DNA of 64,000 bases from Calothrix sp. PCC 7507 (GTDB lineage Bacteria; Cyanobacteriota; Cyanobacteriia; Cyanobacteriales; Nostocaceae), in contig NC_019682.1 of assembly GCF_000316575.1 (NCBI RefSeq), positions 6,373,501-6,437,500 of the forward strand. Reading direction: 5' to 3'. Of this stretch, positions 9,200-18,159 are shown one piece after another. The translations under genes and the position numbers were made by a program. The notes below the pieces were generated by a model. That model saw nothing but the letters and a program-made list of their open reading frames with translations. It had not been told where the DNA came from and did not search any database. Every line of letters begins with the position of its first letter. The first letter of the stretch is position 1.

Positions 9200-10531
9200 T
9201 TATCTCTGGGAATGGATATAGTCCACAAAATAAAATTTAGGACTGAGCCATAATTTTAGCCAAGTGTAAAATCCCAGACCTAATAATGCTGTAATTATTA
9301 GTGGTAAACCTAGCCTAATTCGCAGTGAATCAGGTAGGATTGCCACTCCGGAAACAACAATAATAAAGTATGCTAAAAGTGCTGCTCGCAACCATTGGAT
9401 AGTTTTCAGAGTATTTCTACAGCTACTGCAATGTCGGGTATGTTGATTGTAGCGATCAAGTACTACCAAACGGTTATCATTGATGGTTAAATCTTCTGGC
9501 AGACTAATTCCCACTTCTTGCCACGGTAGCCGACCTTGACAATATTTATCAAACCAATTGCGAAACTCAATCACTAAGCGGTCTGCACTTGTGGGTAGCT
9601 TATAAGCAGTTTTCCAGCTTTCAGTTAATTGTCTTTGTTGGAGAAAATATTCTTGCTGACTCAGAAGAATCATATCTCCATCAAGAACTAAATTCCGGTT
9701 AGTAATATGATCCCACCAACGGGGTATGAAACGATGAAGTGTCTGGGCAAAATTACGGGGAAATTGGGCGACAATCCTTGATTTGCCTGGAGACACAGGG
9801 ATGCAGTAGGTGACAAGTCCCATCTTTTTATCAGAATTGCCAATATTGATTGCATATTCTAGGCGACAAGGTGGTTCAAAAGTAATTTTTGTGCTGAAAT
9901 TTCCCGCAGTGCTAACTTCAATTAAACTGGCTGTGGATTCCTCAATACTTAGAGATATGGGTCTGGCTTTATCTCGATTACCCTGCACCCCATGATGGGC
10001 AAAAGGAACATGGCTAGGATCGGCCACGTTTTCTACAAGTGTTTGCCAGTCATATTCCAAATCACGGACAAAAGAATTCCAAACAAAACCTTTGTTTGCA
10101 TCTATTTGAGGTGACAAAGGTAACGGTGTGATGGCGGCTTGTTCTACTGATTTTGCATCAGGCCAGACCCAAAGCAGGTCATTTTCTTGACGAGTTGGCA
10201 ATGTAACCGCACACAAATTTTGTTGATTCTTGGTAACAAGTTGTGGGTTTTCGGCTTGGGGAATGTGGGTACAAATTCCTTGGGCATCAAACTGCCAACC
10301 GTGATATGTACACATTAAATTTCCTGTCTTGTCGTCAATGCGCCCCTCACTCAAAGGCGCCAGTCGGTGAGGACATTGGTCTAAAAATACCCGATAAGTC
10401 TCAGATGACTTTGGCTTCCAAATGACGAGACGGAGTCCCAAAACTGTGACTGGATTGGGTCGTTGGGAATCAAGGTCTTCAATGGGTGAGACAGGATACC
10501 AGTGTTGGAAAAAGTTAAATTCCGATTGCAT
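9200..10531 (-). CDS. Rieske [2Fe-2S] oxygenase, pheophorbide a oxygenase-like
   Basis: About 443 residues from the chosen start. The Rieske site is CPHRLAPLSEGR...CTYHGWQFD. The mononuclear iron site is NVADPSHVPFAHHG, with the N/D-x-x-D/H-x-x-H spacing of the PaO/Tic55/CAO group. The C-terminal CxxC (HCSSC) and two terminal membrane helices (WLRAALLAYFIIVVSGVAIL and LGLPLIITALLGLGF) also fit this group, so it is probably bound to thylakoid or plasma membrane and acts on a chlorophyll-type or hydrophobic substrate. The frame is open upstream to 10723, but that stretch is a MITE (10620-10739) plus a hairpin, so the start was placed at the ATG at 10531 (MQSEFNFFQHWYPV), where family similarity begins. 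The exact substrate is unknown. Confidence 0.9.
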   Translation of the reverse strand: MQSEFNFFQHWYPVSPIEDLDSQRPNPVTVLGLRLVIWKPKSSETYRVFLDQCPHRLAPLSEGRIDDKTGNLMCTYHGWQFDAQGICTHIPQAENPQLVTKNQQNLCAVTLPTRQENDLLWVWPDAKSVEQAAITPLPLSPQIDANKGFVWNSFVRDLEYDWQTLVENVADPSHVPFAHHGVQGNRDKARPISLSIEESTASLIEVSTAGNFSTKITFEPPCRLEYAINIGNSDKKMGLVTYCIPVSPGKSRIVAQFPRNFAQTLHRFIPRWWDHITNRNLVLDGDMILLSQQEYFLQQRQLTESWKTAYKLPTSADRLVIEFRNWFDKYCQGRLPWQEVGISLPEDLTINDNRLVVLDRYNQHTRHCSSCRNTLKTIQWLRAALLAYFIIVVSGVAILPDSLRIRLGLPLIITALLGLGFYTWLKLWLSPKFYFVDYIHSQR

Positions 10532-10570
10532 TCTACGAAGAATTATAGTGAAAGTAGTATGATACATTTG

Positions 10571-10599
10571 GCTTGAATTTTGAAACCTAAAATTCAAGC
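10571..10599. other. perfect hairpin upstream of the Rieske gene
   Basis: GCTTGAATTTT and AAAATTCAAGC form an 11-bp perfect stem around a 7-base loop, 40 bases upstream of the chosen Rieske start. It could be a regulatory hairpin or a repeat end. Confidence 0.5.
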
Positions 10600-10619
10600 T
10601 AAACCACAACAAAATTACC

Positions 10620-10739
10620 TTATACCAATTCGTATGAAGATGCACATAATAATACCCCCCTGTAGTCCCCCCTTGCCAAGGGGGGACGGCGATAGCCGGG
10701 GGGTGAATTATATGCAGCTTCACAAAAAAACGGTATTAA
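10620..10739. repeat. MITE with TATACCAATT ends, copy 1
   Basis: The left end TATACCAATTCGTATGAAGA...TGCA and the right end TGCAGCTTCACA...CGGTATTA are imperfect inverted repeats of about 25 bases. The core is TAGTCCCCCCTTGCC followed by GGGGGGACGG. A second element at 30566-30679 has the same ends but a different core. No protein is encoded. Confidence 0.75.
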
Positions 10740-10817
10740 TTAGCAACAATATATCAAGGTGAGCAAAGTCTTTGAGCCAAGAATCCTAGCACCTTGAAGT
10801 TGGGGAATCTCACATTT

Positions 10818-11078
10818 ATGTCCAATTCTGCAATTACTGTCACCGTCAAATTATTCGCTGCTTATCAAGAAGCCTATGGTGCATCAGAGATGGTGCTGGA
10901 ATTTCCCGATGATACACCTGTCAAATTTGTATGCGATCGCCTAATTGCCGATCGCCCAGAACTAGACCAATGGCGCGAGCTTACCCGCTTTGGCATTAAT
11001 ATGACCTTTGTGGAACCAGATACCATCCTCCAGGATGGCGATGAAGTTGTCCTCATTCCACCCGTCAGTGGTGGCTAG
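10818..11078 (+). CDS. MoaD/ThiS family sulfur-carrier protein
   Basis: About 86 residues from MSNSAITVTVKLFAAYQEAY. It has the ubiquitin-like beta-grasp pattern and ends in the diagnostic double glycine (EVVLIPPVSGG), which is adenylated and thiocarboxylated in family members to carry sulfur for molybdopterin, thiamine or other products. An earlier in-frame ATG at 10794 (MKLGNLTF) is possible, but family similarity starts at 10818. No moaE or thiG neighbour is present, so the pathway is open. The following ATPase gene is convergent. Confidence 0.85.
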   Translation: MSNSAITVTVKLFAAYQEAYGASEMVLEFPDDTPVKFVCDRLIADRPELDQWRELTRFGINMTFVEPDTILQDGDEVVLIPPVSGG

Positions 11079-11118
11079 GGCAAGGGGGCAGGGGGCAGGG
11101 GAAAAAAGAAACTGAGGA

Positions 11119-11895
11119 TTAGATAGCAGCGATCGCACAAACTTGCAAGCCGACTGGTGTGTCAATAACCACAGATTGCACTCCAAATACCTGCGCTATG
11201 GTGTTTGGTGTCAGAACTTCTCCAGGTGTGCCCACTGACCACAGATAACCCTGTTTTAATAGAGCGATGCGGGAACTATACCGTGCTGCTAAATTTAATT
11301 CATGTAAAACTGTGACTATAGTTAATTCTTGTTGCTGATTGAGATTTTTCAGCAATTCTAGAAGTTGTAGTTGATAATTGATATCTAAATAAGTTGTGGG
11401 TTCATCTAATAGTAATACTTTTGGTTCTTGTGCCAGTGCCAAAGCTAAAAAAGCACGTTGGCGTTCACCACCAGATAGTTGTTCGACGAGGCGATCGCTC
11501 AATTTTTCTAGTTGCGTCTTTTTAATTGCTGCTTCTACTTTCTGCCAATCTGCGGGGTTTAATTCCCATTGCCACCAAGGTTGATGTGGCGTGCGTCCTA
11601 AACTAACTAATTGTCGCACTGTTAAGCCCACAGGCACGGTTTGTTGTTGGGGTAACAATGCTAGTTTCTGGGCAACTAAATTCGGTGGTTGAGAGTGAAT
11701 TGCTTTGCCATCAAGTAATACTATTCCTTGCTGTGGGGAGAGAATACGACTGAGCAATTTAAGTAATGTAGACTTACCAGAACCGTTAGCACCAACTAAA
11801 CTTAACCATTCTCCCGTAGCCAGAGTCAGGTTAATATCTTGGACAATTGGTACTGTGGTGTAACCGCCAGTGAGATTTTGTAATTCTAGGGGCAT
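11119..11895 (-). CDS. ABC transporter ATPase, FecE/BtuD type (iron-siderophore or cobalamin import)
   Basis: A 258-residue nucleotide-binding subunit. Walker A is GANGSGKST (about 36-44), the Q-loop lies in LLPQQQTVP, the signature is LSGGERQRA, Walker B is KVLLLDEPTTYLD and the switch His is in VLHELNLAAR. Family and neighbour point to the FecE/FhuC/BtuD group: the permease gene ends 64 bp upstream on the same strand. The two-gene unit lacks a substrate-binding protein, which must be elsewhere. With a divergent iron porin beyond the permease, ferric siderophore uptake is the best inference. Confidence 0.9.
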   Translation of the reverse strand: MPLELQNLTGGYTTVPIVQDINLTLATGEWLSLVGANGSGKSTLLKLLSRILSPQQGIVLLDGKAIHSQPPNLVAQKLALLPQQQTVPVGLTVRQLVSLGRTPHQPWWQWELNPADWQKVEAAIKKTQLEKLSDRLVEQLSGGERQRAFLALALAQEPKVLLLDEPTTYLDINYQLQLLELLKNLNQQQELTIVTVLHELNLAARYSSRIALLKQGYLWSVGTPGEVLTPNTIAQVFGVQSVVIDTPVGLQVCAIAAI

Positions 11896-11959
11896 TATCA
11901 GTTATCAGTTACTTGTACTGAGCGACTTGTGCCGAGCGAAGTCGAGGTAAGTCGAAGTA

Positions 11960-12970
11960 TCAGTTATCAGTTACTTTGAATCCAGGGGAACGACGATAAA
12001 GTAACCAGATAAACAGTGGTGAACCCAACAAAGCTGTGACTGAACCTACTGGTAATTCTATGGCTCCCAGTCTGGAGAGTAAATCAGCAAAGGTGAGTAA
12101 CCAAGCACCAGCAAGGGCTGAAAGTGGTAGAACAAAGCGGTGATCTGTGCCAACGATTAGGCGGACACCGTGGGGGACGACAAGGCCAACAAATCCAATT
12201 AAGCCACCGATACTGACTGCGCCTGCAGCTAATAAAGTAGCGACACCACCTATTAAAAGACGCGATCGCGTTAACGAAACTCCCAAACCCACAGCCATAT
12301 CATCTCCCAAAGCCAGCACATTAACTGATCGCGCCAGTAAACATCCCCCCACCAAGGCGACGATAATATAGGGGCCAGCCGTGATAATTTCTTTCCAACC
12401 CCGGCCGTTGAGGCTACCAATCAACCAGTTGAGCGCAATTTGAATTTGTCCGTCTTCAGCTAGCAGAAGCAATGTACTTTGCACAGCACCAAATAAAGAA
12501 CTGATTGCGACTCCACCTAAAATTAGCCGTTCAACAGCAATTCCTGAACCTGCGCGTCCCAGGAAAATTACTATCACTGAAGTCAAAATTGCTCCCAGCC
12601 AAGCCGCCAAAGGAATTGCTGCGGGAAAAATTTGTAGCGTTACCATGACTATGACAACTAGTCCAGCACCCGCAGAAATGCCCAAAATAAATGGATCAGC
12701 GAGGCTATTACGTAACATTCCTTGCAACAGTGCGCCCGACATTCCCAAGGCCGCACCGACAATTAAAGCCGCAATAATCCGTGGGAGGCGTAAATCCCAG
12801 AGAATTGTCTGCTTAATGCGATCGCCTCGATGTAGAATTGCGTCCCACAATTCGGGAACACTAAAAGGTACTGCACCTTGAGAGAGGGAAAGCCCCAATG
12901 TCACCACCAATGCTATCACCAAAAGCAAAACAGCCCAGAGTAGGCGGTGTTTGATCAAAATCATTTGCAA
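11960..12970 (-). CDS. FecCD-family ABC permease (iron-siderophore or cobalamin)
   Basis: A 336-residue permease with about ten membrane helices. Typical FecCD motifs are seen: LWDLRLPRIIAALIVGAALGMSGALLQG near residue 55-85, GISAGAGLVV, the coupling region GGLIGFVGLVVPHGVRLIVG and the terminal PVGSVTALLGSPLFIWLL. It starts MQMILIKHRLLW; a start two codons later is also possible. The ATPase gene follows on the same strand. The upstream gap carries a repeated operator-like motif shared with the divergent iron porin gene. Confidence 0.93.
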   Translation of the reverse strand: MQMILIKHRLLWAVLLLVIALVVTLGLSLSQGAVPFSVPELWDAILHRGDRIKQTILWDLRLPRIIAALIVGAALGMSGALLQGMLRNSLADPFILGISAGAGLVVIVMVTLQIFPAAIPLAAWLGAILTSVIVIFLGRAGSGIAVERLILGGVAISSLFGAVQSTLLLLAEDGQIQIALNWLIGSLNGRGWKEIITAGPYIIVALVGGCLLARSVNVLALGDDMAVGLGVSLTRSRLLIGGVATLLAAGAVSIGGLIGFVGLVVPHGVRLIVGTDHRFVLPLSALAGAWLLTFADLLSRLGAIELPVGSVTALLGSPLFIWLLYRRSPGFKVTDN

Positions 12971-12990
12971 TTAATTGCCTAGTTTGATGA

Positions 12991-13082
12991 ATTGAAATAT
13001 ATAACCATTTTCAATTTCGAGGAATACAGGTCTTGTAGGAGGATAATAACTGGTTTACTGATTGAAATGATAACCATCTAAA
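12991..13082. promoter_or_regulatory. paired operator-like motif between iron genes (Fur-like candidate)
   Basis: The motif ATTGAAAT-(2-3 bases)-TAACCAT occurs twice: at 12991-13008 (ATTGAAATATATAACCAT) and at 13061-13077 (ATTGAAATGATAACCAT). The first copy also forms a perfect inverted repeat, ATTGAAA-N11-TTTCAAT (12991-13015). It sits just upstream of the FecCD permease and in the same divergent gap as the iron porin. The AT-rich GATAACCAT-like sequence recalls Fur boxes, but the match is not strict. Confidence 0.4.
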
Positions 13083-13306
13083 TGACAAATCATAGTTGGC
13101 GTTCATTGTGGCGTTAAACAGTATTTAATGTATATAAACAATCATTACGGTATTCACTCATGTAATAAAAAGTAAATTCCAATACACTAAGCTTACTAAT
13201 AAAAATTAAGGTATAGCAGGCAGTAGTCTGTTGCAAAATATACCTATTTTTATTGAATTACTTCAATATTGCGCTTAAATCCCGTGTATACCAGTGAGGA
13301 GTTGCC

Positions 13307-15199
13307 ATGAACAGATATCTACTAGCTTGTGCTGGAGGTACAAGCTTCCTATGTTTAGTTTTTGGATTGTTACCAGTCCAAGCAATGCCGAATTCAGAAG
13401 TAGTTGATGACTCAATTGTCAAGACTAATCCTGAAACATTAGAAGTTACTAACGGTAGTATAACCAATGATCAAAGCCAGTTGAATTCCAGAGTTACTCC
13501 TAGTGAAACTCAAACAGAATTGAGCAAGGATACTGGTATTCAAAAAACAGATGCATCTGTCGATAATTTAAAAATCACTACAGACCCTACACCTCCCCCG
13601 TCAGCCAACACAATGGCGCAGGTGACATCCGTCTCACAACTATCTGATGTACAGCCTAATGATTGGGCTTTTCAAGCACTGCAATCTCTAGTTGAGCGCT
13701 ATGGTTGTATTGCTGGATATCCCAATGGCACTTATCGAGGCAATCGTGCTTTAACTCGCTATGAATTTGCGGCTGGATTGAATGCTTGTTTAGATAGAGT
13801 CAACGAACTAATTGCCACAGCAACTGCTGATTTAGTCACTAAACAAGACTTGGCAACTTTGCAGAAATTGCAAGAAGAATTTGCAGCCGAACTAGCAACA
13901 TTGCGTGGTCGTGTAGATGCTTTAGAAAGTCGTACAGCAACATTAGAAGCCAATCAATTCTCCACAACTACTAAACTAAATGGGGAAGTTATTGTTGCAG
14001 GTATTGCTGCTACAGGAGGCGCACCAGGAAAAGGTGATCCTAACACCATCTTGGCAACCAGAGTTAGATTAAATCTCACCACTAGTTTCACAGGTAAAGA
14101 CTTACTAATTACTGGTTTACAAGCCCATAACTTTTTAGGTGGTTTAGATGGTAGTAGTAGTGTTCAAGGAACTTTAGGATTAGCTTCGCCCGTACTCAGC
14201 GCTAGTAGCGCTCGTACAAGTTTTGAACCCCAATTTCCTGGTATTGACGTGAAAACATTATCGAGCGTCAGCCCCAATTCTCTGCAACTCTACAAACTGC
14301 TGTATATCTTTCCCGTTGCTGATCAATTAACATTATTTGCTGGAACTGCAGCCGAAACTTCAGATGCCTTTCCGGCAATTTTACCTTTTTATGGTGAAGG
14401 GCAAGAAGCGATTTCCCGCTTTGCAGGTTTGAATCCTGTAGTCCGGATTTCTGGTGGTACTTCTGGTTCTGGTTTAGCATCAGCAGCTGGATTTATTTTC
14501 AACATTTCCAAGCAATTAGATTTCAGAGCTTTGTATGGCAATGTCAATGCTAACTTGCCTAGTTCGGCTGCAGATATTCAACCAGGAGTTTCTGGTACAC
14601 CTTTAGGATCAGGTTTGTTTAGTGGTAGTAGTGTTGTCGCAGCACAATTAACTTTTAGACCGAGTAGTGCCATAGATATTGGTTTAAACTATGCCAATAG
14701 TTATCACCAAATTAACATTATGGGTACAGGGTTAACAAGTAATGATATTGGTGGTGCTTTAAGTAATGTTCCTTTGGGAACACCAGTTAAACTTAACTCC
14801 TTTGGCGGAACTGTAAATTGGCGGGTTTCTCCCAAAATTTCTTTAGCTGGCTACGGTGCTGCGCTATTTGTAGATGATTCTTCAGCTAGTATTAGTGCTT
14901 CTAGCACATTCACTAGTTGGATGGTAGGACTGCACTTCAAAGATTTATTCAAACAAGGAAATAATGCAGGAATAATTTTTGGACAGCCACTATATCGTAC
15001 CTCTGCTGATGGTGCATCTACACTTACCTCTCCTGGTGTCAATCGAGCTGTTCCTTACCATTTAGAGGCTTACTACCGGATTAAAGTAAGTGACAATATC
15101 AGCATTACTCCAGGTGCATTTGTGCTATTTAATCCTGAAGGTGATAGTAACAATGAAACAACAACGGTAGGCGTACTCCGCTCTACGTTTACTTTCTAA
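13307..15199 (+). CDS. iron uptake porin with SLH domain (OprB-type barrel)
   Basis: A 630-residue outer-membrane protein. The signal peptide (about residues 1-27) ends LLPVQA-MPN. A low-complexity Thr/Ser/Asp linker follows, then one SLH domain (about 105-165: VSQLSDVQPNDWAFQALQSL...ALTRYEFAAGLNACLDRV) that binds pyruvylated cell-wall polymer, a coiled coil (QEEFAAELATLRGRVDALES) and a long beta-barrel region rich in alternating hydrophobics and Gly/Ser, ending in an aromatic, VLRSTFTF. This is the standard layout of cyanobacterial SLH porins, several of which are iron-associated. Ribosome site GAGGAG lies eight bases before the ATG. The divergent FecCD-type genes support a role in metal uptake. 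Confidence 0.92.
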   Translation: MNRYLLACAGGTSFLCLVFGLLPVQAMPNSEVVDDSIVKTNPETLEVTNGSITNDQSQLNSRVTPSETQTELSKDTGIQKTDASVDNLKITTDPTPPPSANTMAQVTSVSQLSDVQPNDWAFQALQSLVERYGCIAGYPNGTYRGNRALTRYEFAAGLNACLDRVNELIATATADLVTKQDLATLQKLQEEFAAELATLRGRVDALESRTATLEANQFSTTTKLNGEVIVAGIAATGGAPGKGDPNTILATRVRLNLTTSFTGKDLLITGLQAHNFLGGLDGSSSVQGTLGLASPVLSASSARTSFEPQFPGIDVKTLSSVSPNSLQLYKLLYIFPVADQLTLFAGTAAETSDAFPAILPFYGEGQEAISRFAGLNPVVRISGGTSGSGLASAAGFIFNISKQLDFRALYGNVNANLPSSAADIQPGVSGTPLGSGLFSGSSVVAAQLTFRPSSAIDIGLNYANSYHQINIMGTGLTSNDIGGALSNVPLGTPVKLNSFGGTVNWRVSPKISLAGYGAALFVDDSSASISASSTFTSWMVGLHFKDLFKQGNNAGIIFGQPLYRTSADGASTLTSPGVNRAVPYHLEAYYRIKVSDNISITPGAFVLFNPEGDSNNETTTVGVLRSTFTF

Positions 15200-15258
15200 A
15201 CCTTTTTAGTGCATAACTCTTTCATTACTATAGAGAAAGCGTTATTCATCAGCAACCC

Positions 15259-15322
15259 AGATCCCCGACTTCTTATAGACACCCATAGGGTGGCTTCCCG
15301 CAGGGTAGAAGTCGGGGATCTT
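15259..15322. terminator. inverted-repeat element, possible terminator of the porin gene
   Basis: Arms AGATCCCCGACTTCT and AGAAGTCGGGGATCT enclose a 34-base centre and are followed by TTTGCTTTTT. The same arms form a tight palindrome at 43874-43906, so it is a dispersed repeat that may act as a terminator. Confidence 0.55.
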
Positions 15323-15404
15323 TGCTTTTTAGGTACATCTTATTAGCAAATTTATATAATGCGATCGCTCTATAGCAATTCTAAAAGATTTGCATATCAA
15401 GCAC

Positions 15405-15459
15405 TGTAGGGTGGGCAATGCCCACCAAAACCCGGATATGGTGGGCATTGCCCACCCTA
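15405..15459. repeat. interspersed palindromic repeat, copy 2
   Basis: GTAGGGTGGGCAATGCCCAC, then AAAACCCGGATATG, then GTGGGCATTGCCCACCCTAC. It is near-identical to 8857-8910 and is a complete palindrome of GTAGGGTGGGC ends. Confidence 0.75.
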
Positions 15460-15643
15460 CCTATAGTTCTAATTTAATCATGTGATTGCTTATGCGATCG
15501 CTATAGAAAAATCTATGCTAAATCAATCATCAATCTTTCTAATCAATAGCTTTATAAATTAGCATTTTACTATTTTATATTTATGAGTCAAAGTTAAGGA
15601 TAATAACACTTACTGCAAATAATATTAGTTTTGGAGAAAACGA

Positions 15644-17374
15644 ATGGTTGCACTCACACAGCTTCATCAAGCTAATTCAACTCCAGGACGTTTGACAATT
15701 CAAACTATCGAGATTGCGCCTCAAACAACAGCTATCCGTTCTCTCGACTGGGATAGAGAGCGTTTTGACATCGAGTTTGGTTTACAGAATGGGACAACCT
15801 ATAATTCTTTTTTAATTCAAGGAGAAAAAGTTGCTCTAGTTGATACTTCTCACCGCAAGTTCGAGCAATTATATCTTGAGATACTGTTAGGCTTAATTGA
15901 TCCGTCTCAAATAGACTATTTGATTATCAGTCACACAGAACCAGATCATAGTGGCTTAGTCAAAGATATCTTAAAATTAGCGCCCTCTATTACTGTTGTT
16001 GGCGCTAAGATAGCAATTCAATTTTTAGAAAATATGGTTCACCAGCCTTTTAAATCAATGCTGGTAAAAAATGGCGATCGCCTAGATTTAGGCAACGGAC
16101 ATGAATTAGAATTTATCTCTGCGCCTAACTTACACTGGCCAGACACAATCTTTAGCTACGATCACAAAACAGGGATTCTCTACACCTGCGATGTGTTTGG
16201 AATGCACTATTGTGATGATCACACCTATGATGAAAATTTCATCTCCATAGAGGAGGATTTTAAATATTACTATGATTGCCTGATGGGGCCAAATGCACGT
16301 TCTGTATTAGCAGCTTTAAAACGGATTGAAAAGTTAACAATAGGCACAATCGCCACAGGACATGGGCCTTTATTACAACAAAATCTTGCAGAATGTATTG
16401 GACGGTATCAAAGCTGGAGCTTAGAACAAGCCAAAGCAGAGACATTAGTAGCTATATTTTATGCTGAAGATTACGGTTATAGCGACCATTTAGCACATAG
16501 CATAGCACATGGCATTACTAAAACAAATGTGGCAGTTGAATTGGTAGACTTTAATAGTGCCGAGCCGCAAGAAGTGAGAGAATTAGTAGCTCAAGCTTCT
16601 GGTTTAATTATTGCTATGCCGCCCCAATCTTCAATAGCGGCTCATGCTGCTTTAAGTACCATTTTAGCTGCTGTTCATCATAAGCAAACCATTGGTTTAT
16701 TTGAGACAGGGGGAGGAGAAGATGAACCAATTTACCCCTTACGCAATAAGTTTCAAGAATTGGGATTAACTGAAGCTTTTCCACCTATCTTAGTTAAAGA
16801 AATTCCCACCCCAGCCGTAGAACAATTGTGTGATGAAGCAGGTATAGATATGGGTCAATGGCTAACCCGCGATCGCACAATTAAACAGATAAAATCTATC
16901 AATACAGACTTAGAGAAAGCCCTGGGACGTATTAGCACCGGGCTATATATTATCACTGCCAAAAAAGGAGAAATTCAGAGTGCAATGTTTGCTTCTTGGG
17001 TGACGCAAGCTAGTCTGAATCCTTTAGGAGTGGCGATCGCTGTAGCTAAAGAACGAGCTATTGAATCCTTGATGCATGTAGGCGATCGCTTCGTTTTAAA
17101 TGTTTTAGAAGATGGCAATTATCAAGGCTTAATGAAACATTTTCTCAAGCGTTTTGCTCCCGGTGCAGACCGTTTTGCTGGAGTCAAAACTTATCCAGCT
17201 ACTAATGAATCTCCAATTTTAGCTGAAGCCCTAGCTTATATGGAATGCGAAATCACTAGCCGGATGGATTGCGGCGATCATTGGGTGATTTATAGCACTG
17301 TCCAAACCGGAAGAGTGGCTAAAGTTAATTCACTTACTGCTGTTCATCATCGCAAATTTGGCAATCATTACTAA
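15644..17374 (+). CDS. flv4: diflavin flavoprotein Flv4 (A-type flavodiiron protein)
   Basis: A 576-residue soluble protein in three domains: metallo-beta-lactamase-like diiron domain (about 30-270), flavodoxin-like domain (about 275-420) and a C-terminal flavin-reductase domain (about 430-576) found only in phototroph flavodiirons. Diiron ligands are canonical: HTEPDHSG, CDDHTYDE region and GHGP. With the next two genes it forms the flv4-sll0218-flv2 arrangement, in which Flv2/Flv4 form a heterodimer that takes electrons after photosystem II under high light or low CO2. The assignment as Flv4 and not Flv3 rests on that gene order and the intact ligands. It probably leads the operon. Confidence 0.9.
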   Translation: MVALTQLHQANSTPGRLTIQTIEIAPQTTAIRSLDWDRERFDIEFGLQNGTTYNSFLIQGEKVALVDTSHRKFEQLYLEILLGLIDPSQIDYLIISHTEPDHSGLVKDILKLAPSITVVGAKIAIQFLENMVHQPFKSMLVKNGDRLDLGNGHELEFISAPNLHWPDTIFSYDHKTGILYTCDVFGMHYCDDHTYDENFISIEEDFKYYYDCLMGPNARSVLAALKRIEKLTIGTIATGHGPLLQQNLAECIGRYQSWSLEQAKAETLVAIFYAEDYGYSDHLAHSIAHGITKTNVAVELVDFNSAEPQEVRELVAQASGLIIAMPPQSSIAAHAALSTILAAVHHKQTIGLFETGGGEDEPIYPLRNKFQELGLTEAFPPILVKEIPTPAVEQLCDEAGIDMGQWLTRDRTIKQIKSINTDLEKALGRISTGLYIITAKKGEIQSAMFASWVTQASLNPLGVAIAVAKERAIESLMHVGDRFVLNVLEDGNYQGLMKHFLKRFAPGADRFAGVKTYPATNESPILAEALAYMECEITSRMDCGDHWVIYSTVQTGRVAKVNSLTAVHHRKFGNHY

Positions 17375-17421
17375 ATTGGGAAATGGGGAATAGGGCATTA
17401 AATATTCCTCATGTATCCGTA

Positions 17422-17524
17422 AGAATTCAGCACTCAGGAGTCAGAAGTCAGAATTTAGAAGGAATTTAATATGATTCGTATATTAATTCATCAAATTTTA
17501 TCTTGATTCTGGCTCCTAAATCCT
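17422..17524. repeat. GAATTCAG/ACTCCTGA-type repeat between flv4 and the next gene
   Basis: AGAATTCAG, ACTCAGGAGTCAGAAGTCAG and, at the other end, TTGATTCTGGCTCCTAAATC form imperfect inverted ends around an AT-rich core. The end motif is shared with 21118-21288. Confidence 0.45.
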
Positions 17525-17570
17525 CCCTTCATCTTCCTCATCTCCCTTATTCCCAAATTACAAAAAAGTT

Positions 17571-18083
17571 ATGTATAAGCCTGGTGAAGATACCCCCATT
17601 TCTCTGTATGAAATCAATCGGGGGCGGATTGTCCGCACTTTGGAATTGATCCAAGATGTGATTGTGATTTCTCTGTGCATTGGTTTATTTAGCTTCATGG
17701 TGCTGCAGGTGAGAGATATGTTTCTCTCTCTACTTCCTCCTTTAGATTTTCATGTTGTTACTGCCGATATTCTCTTTTTACTCATCTTAGTTGAGTTATT
17801 TCGACTGTTGATTATTTATCTCCAAGAACAACGCATATCTATTGGGGTAGCGGTAGAAGTTTCAATTGTTTCCGCCTTGCGAGAAGTCATTGTTAAAGGC
17901 GTTCTAGAAACCGATTGGAGTAAAGTTTTAGCCACTTGTGCTTTCTTATTAGTTTTGGGACTTTTACTCGTTCTGCGAGTTTGGCTCCCACCTACTTTTG
18001 AAGGAATTGATCCAGAACAACAAGTATCAAAACTCTACAGAAATCGCCTCAAAACGGAATTGTCAAAAAATAATAGCCATTAG
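17571..18083 (+). CDS. Sll0218-like small membrane protein (PsiE-type fold) of the flv4-flv2 operon
   Basis: 170 residues with four hydrophobic helices (about 27-50, 63-86, 95-115 and 123-145), giving a PsiE-like four-helix membrane protein. It lies between flv4 and flv2 in the same position as sll0218 of Synechocystis, whose product is reported to stabilise photosystem II dimers. The gene is 196 bp after flv4 and 76 bp before flv2, same strand. Identity is inferred from position, size and topology; the same fold occurs in phosphate-starvation PsiE proteins. Confidence 0.8.
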   Translation: MYKPGEDTPISLYEINRGRIVRTLELIQDVIVISLCIGLFSFMVLQVRDMFLSLLPPLDFHVVTADILFLLILVELFRLLIIYLQEQRISIGVAVEVSIVSALREVIVKGVLETDWSKVLATCAFLLVLGLLLVLRVWLPPTFEGIDPEQQVSKLYRNRLKTELSKNNSH

Positions 18084-18159
18084 GTTATTGGTCATTGGTC
18101 ATTTGTCTCCCTTATCCCCAGTCCACATTCCCCATTACCCATTCCCCAAAGAGGTTACT

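Larger units (their letters stand above)
15200..15643. other. gene-free region with repeats upstream of flv4
   Basis: Holds two repeat copies (15259-15322 and 15405-15459) and then about 180 AT-rich bases without repeats (15460-15643), where the flv4 operon promoter must lie. Ribosome site GGAG is about 9 bases before the flv4 ATG. No gene is seen. Confidence 0.6.

Noticed and set aside
10532-10723. 64-codon N-terminal extension of the Rieske oxygenase
   Set aside because: It is the translation of a MITE (10620-10739) and a hairpin; family similarity starts at the ATG at 10531.
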